Assembly (NCBI GenBank): GCA_965658355.1
Contig: CBFHRX010000020.1
Location: forward strand, 1 to 34,284
Direction: 5' to 3'
DNA from: UBA11891 sp965658355
GTDB lineage: Bacteria > Bacteroidota > Bacteroidia > Flavobacteriales > Flavobacteriaceae
DNA length: 34,284 nucleotides
Positions 32,833-34,284 of this stretch are shown here, piece after piece. The notes beneath the pieces are model-generated. The model was not told where the DNA came from. It saw only the letters and a program-made list of their open reading frames with translations, and made no database searches. The position numbers and the translations under genes were made by a program. Numbering within the stretch: the stretch's first letter is position 1; each line of letters opens with the position of its first letter.

Positions 32833-33615
32833 ATGAGGCGATTGTTATTAAAAGTATGGCGGATCTGGTTTTACACCCTTGCCGCGATCCCCGTACTGAT
32901 CTTATTCCCCTTACTCGCTTTTCTTGTTTTTCTTCCCAATGGCTATCCTTATTTATTTTGGATTGCCCGTAACATTTGGTCCCCTTGGATTCTAACAGGA
33001 ATGGGATTTTGGACGCAATTACGCAATATATCGGGCGCAATTCCAGGTAAAAGTTATCTGTTGATTGCCAATCATACTAGTTATATCGATCCCTTTTTGA
33101 TGCTGCGTGCTTGGAAAACCCCTTTTGTTTTTGTGGGTAAAAAGGAGCTGGTAGAAATTCCTGTTTTTGGGTTTATATATAAGCGGGCCGCCATTATGGT
33201 AGATCGTTCTGATAAGAAAAGTCGCTTTGCTGTTTATGGGCTTGCCAATAAAGTATTAGAAGACGGCTATAGTGTCTGTATTTTCCCAGAAAAAGACTAC
33301 GAAGACGAATCCATCTTGTTAAACGAATTCAAAAAAGGAGCTTTTAAATTGGCCATTGCACATCAACTCCCGGTGCTTCCTATGGTCTTTTACGATCCCA
33401 AAAGGATGTTTCCGTGGTACACCACCTATGGTTTTCCGGGGGCTATGCGTGTCGAGATACACCCCCCTTTCGAAACCGCTGGCCTGACAGAAGAGTCCAT
33501 CCCGTTACTTCAACAAAAAGCCCATGATTTTATCAAGGAAAAGCTTCTCGCCGATCCGAAGCAAAGAGCGGTAAAGGCACAAGAAAAGTGGCGCTCCCTT
33601 TATCCGGGTACGTAA
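32833..33615 (+). CDS. 1-acyl-sn-glycerol-3-phosphate acyltransferase (PlsC family)
   Basis: Membrane-bound acyltransferase that probably adds the second fatty acid to lysophosphatidic acid. From ATG 32833 the protein is 260 residues; a TTG three codons earlier lies within the -7 element and is rejected. An N-terminal membrane helix spans about 12-34. Family motifs are HTSYID (81-86; catalytic HX4D), FVGKKELVEIPVFGF (about 100-114), and the third motif FPEKDYEDES (151-160), where the usual Gly of FPEG is Lys. The last part PVLPMVF (180-186) fits motif IV. It could equally act on another glycerolipid or an ornithine lipid. It converges with the PhzF gene, overlapping by 16 bases. Confidence 0.88.
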   Translation: MRRLLLKVWRIWFYTLAAIPVLILFPLLAFLVFLPNGYPYLFWIARNIWSPWILTGMGFWTQLRNISGAIPGKSYLLIANHTSYIDPFLMLRAWKTPFVFVGKKELVEIPVFGFIYKRAAIMVDRSDKKSRFAVYGLANKVLEDGYSVCIFPEKDYEDESILLNEFKKGAFKLAIAHQLPVLPMVFYDPKRMFPWYTTYGFPGAMRVEIHPPFETAGLTEESIPLLQQKAHDFIKEKLLADPKQRAVKAQEKWRSLYPGT

Positions 33616-34284
33616 ATTTCTCCTTTTAAATAGAGTTGTGCGTGGCCGCCTATGCGGACACGATCGCCCAAATCTTCACAATACAAAGTCCCTGTACGTT
33701 TCGAAATTTGCTGTGCCGTTAGTTGCTTTTTCCCAAGTTTGGGCGCCCAGAACGGAATTAAGGAAGTATGCGCAGACCCGGTAACATAATCTTCATCCAC
33801 CCCAGATTGTGGGGCAAAAAAACGCGACACAAAATCGACTGAGTTCCCTGCAGCAGTGACCATCAAACCGCGTTCTCCCAATTGTTCTACCCAACGCATA
33901 TCGGGAGTTAGTTCGGCTACGGCTTTTTCATTTTTGAGCAGCACAATAAAATCTGTTTCTCCTTTCCAGTATTCTAACGGAGTGGCTCCCAACCCAGCTT
34001 CGGCTCCCGCCAAAGGATCGGTGGGGGCGATGCGGTCTGTGGGAAAGTTAAGGTAGAGGCGCTCTCCTTCTTGGGAGACACTTAATCGCCCTTTGCTAAG
34101 GGTTTCAAAGTGAAGCACTTCCTGAGGTACTTTTAGCACTTTTAAAAGCACATAGGCAGCCGCAAGAGTCGCGTGCCCACAGAGATCCACTTCGACTTCG
34201 GGGGTGAACCAGCGGATGTGGTAGTTCTTGCCGTTTGGAACGACAAAAGCGGTTTCGGCGAGATTGTTTTCATTGCCGATGGCT
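33600..34284 (-). CDS. PhzF family isomerase/epimerase-like protein, 5' end cut by the window edge
   Basis: Member of the PhzF/DiaEpim fold family. The reading frame is open to the right edge, so the start is outside the window; at least 227 residues are present. Family landmarks are visible near the edge: ENNLAETAFV, the segment HIRWFTPEVEVDLCGHATLAAAYV with the conserved LCGHATLA motif, and further on FVSRFFAPQSGVDEDYVTGSAHTSLIPFW with the GSAH active-site region. A GTG at 34190 could mimic a start but would cut off the conserved N-terminal part. The reaction catalysed is unknown; family members include the phenazine enzyme PhzF and many uncharacterised proteins. Confidence 0.88.
   Translation of the reverse strand, partial: AIGNENNLAETAFVVPNGKNYHIRWFTPEVEVDLCGHATLAAAYVLLKVLKVPQEVLHFETLSKGRLSVSQEGERLYLNFPTDRIAPTDPLAGAEAGLGATPLEYWKGETDFIVLLKNEKAVAELTPDMRWVEQLGERGLMVTAAGNSVDFVSRFFAPQSGVDEDYVTGSAHTSLIPFWAPKLGKKQLTAQQISKRTGTLYCEDLGDRVRIGGHAQLYLKGEIYVPG

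Noticed and set aside
34188..34190. GTG at 34190 as the start of the PhzF gene
   Set aside because: The frame stays open and conserved to the window edge (ENNLAETAFV and RWFTPE precede it), so the gene is cut by the edge rather than starting here.
1..34284. Search for tRNA, rRNA, CRISPR, transposase, integrase, toxin-antitoxin or defence genes
   Set aside because: No repeat-spacer pattern, no mobile-element protein and no recognisable RNA gene was seen by eye; all sizeable frames are explained by other families.

Overview
The window is chromosomal DNA from a member of the Bacteroidota, most likely class Flavobacteriia. The evidence is a set of flavobacterial marker families and gene orders: holB beside pgk; DUF4837, tatA, an M23 peptidase and a GH3 family enzyme in a row; purD with DUF6341 and DUF6427; SprE/PorW, bactofilin, AtpZ and a DUF6168-like protein directly before an atpBEFHAG operon; and dut, a nucleotidyltransferase, DUF4292, an EnvC-like protein, an HU-CCDC81/SPOR protein, dprA and trpS. 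Many genes are also preceded by the Bacteroidota -7 promoter element TAnnTTTG. Genes are tightly packed and no gap exceeds about 270 bases. I see no rRNA, tRNA, IS element, prophage or CRISPR array.

Layout. (1) 1-3600: holB (minus), pgk and a DUF4837 lipoprotein. (2) 3600-8290: tatA (minus), diverging from an apparently co-transcribed run of an M23 peptidase, a GH3-family adenylating enzyme, a GT4 glycosyltransferase and a polysaccharide pyruvyl transferase-like protein, partly coupled by ATGA overlaps. (3) 8310-10850: purD, then DUF6341 (minus) diverging from the membrane protein DUF6427. (4) 10858-14116: an oxidoreductase with a plant-type 2Fe-2S domain (minus), diverging from a DUF5687 membrane protein and its ABC ATPase. 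(5) 14171-22710: the type IX secretion/gliding lipoprotein SprE, bactofilin, two small membrane proteins and ATP synthase subunits a, c, b, delta, alpha and gamma, closed by a strong terminator. Subunits beta and epsilon are not in this operon. (6) 22804-25863: accessory genes, namely a lipoprotein chitinase (GH18 plus a chitin-binding domain), a small membrane protein, a GNAT acetyltransferase and an ArsI/CadI-type metalloenzyme. (7) 26126-34284: dut, a sugar nucleotidyltransferase, a DUF4292 lipoprotein and an EnvC-like protein; an HU-CCDC81/SPOR protein (minus); dprA; trpS (minus); an acyltransferase; and a PhzF family gene cut by the right edge.

The content is mostly conserved core and housekeeping: energy (ATP synthase, pgk), nucleotides (purD, dut), replication and DNA uptake (holB, dprA), and the envelope (M23, EnvC-like, SPOR, DUF4292, acyltransferase). 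SprE and the chitinase suggest a surface-active, probably gliding, polymer-degrading bacterium. I found no convincing undescribed defence or mobile system. The points most worth checking are -7 elements placed so close to start codons that transcripts would be leaderless, a terminator-like hairpin between atpE and atpF, convergent genes whose stop codons overlap, the glycan-type genes following GH3, and the HU-fold/SPOR membrane protein.
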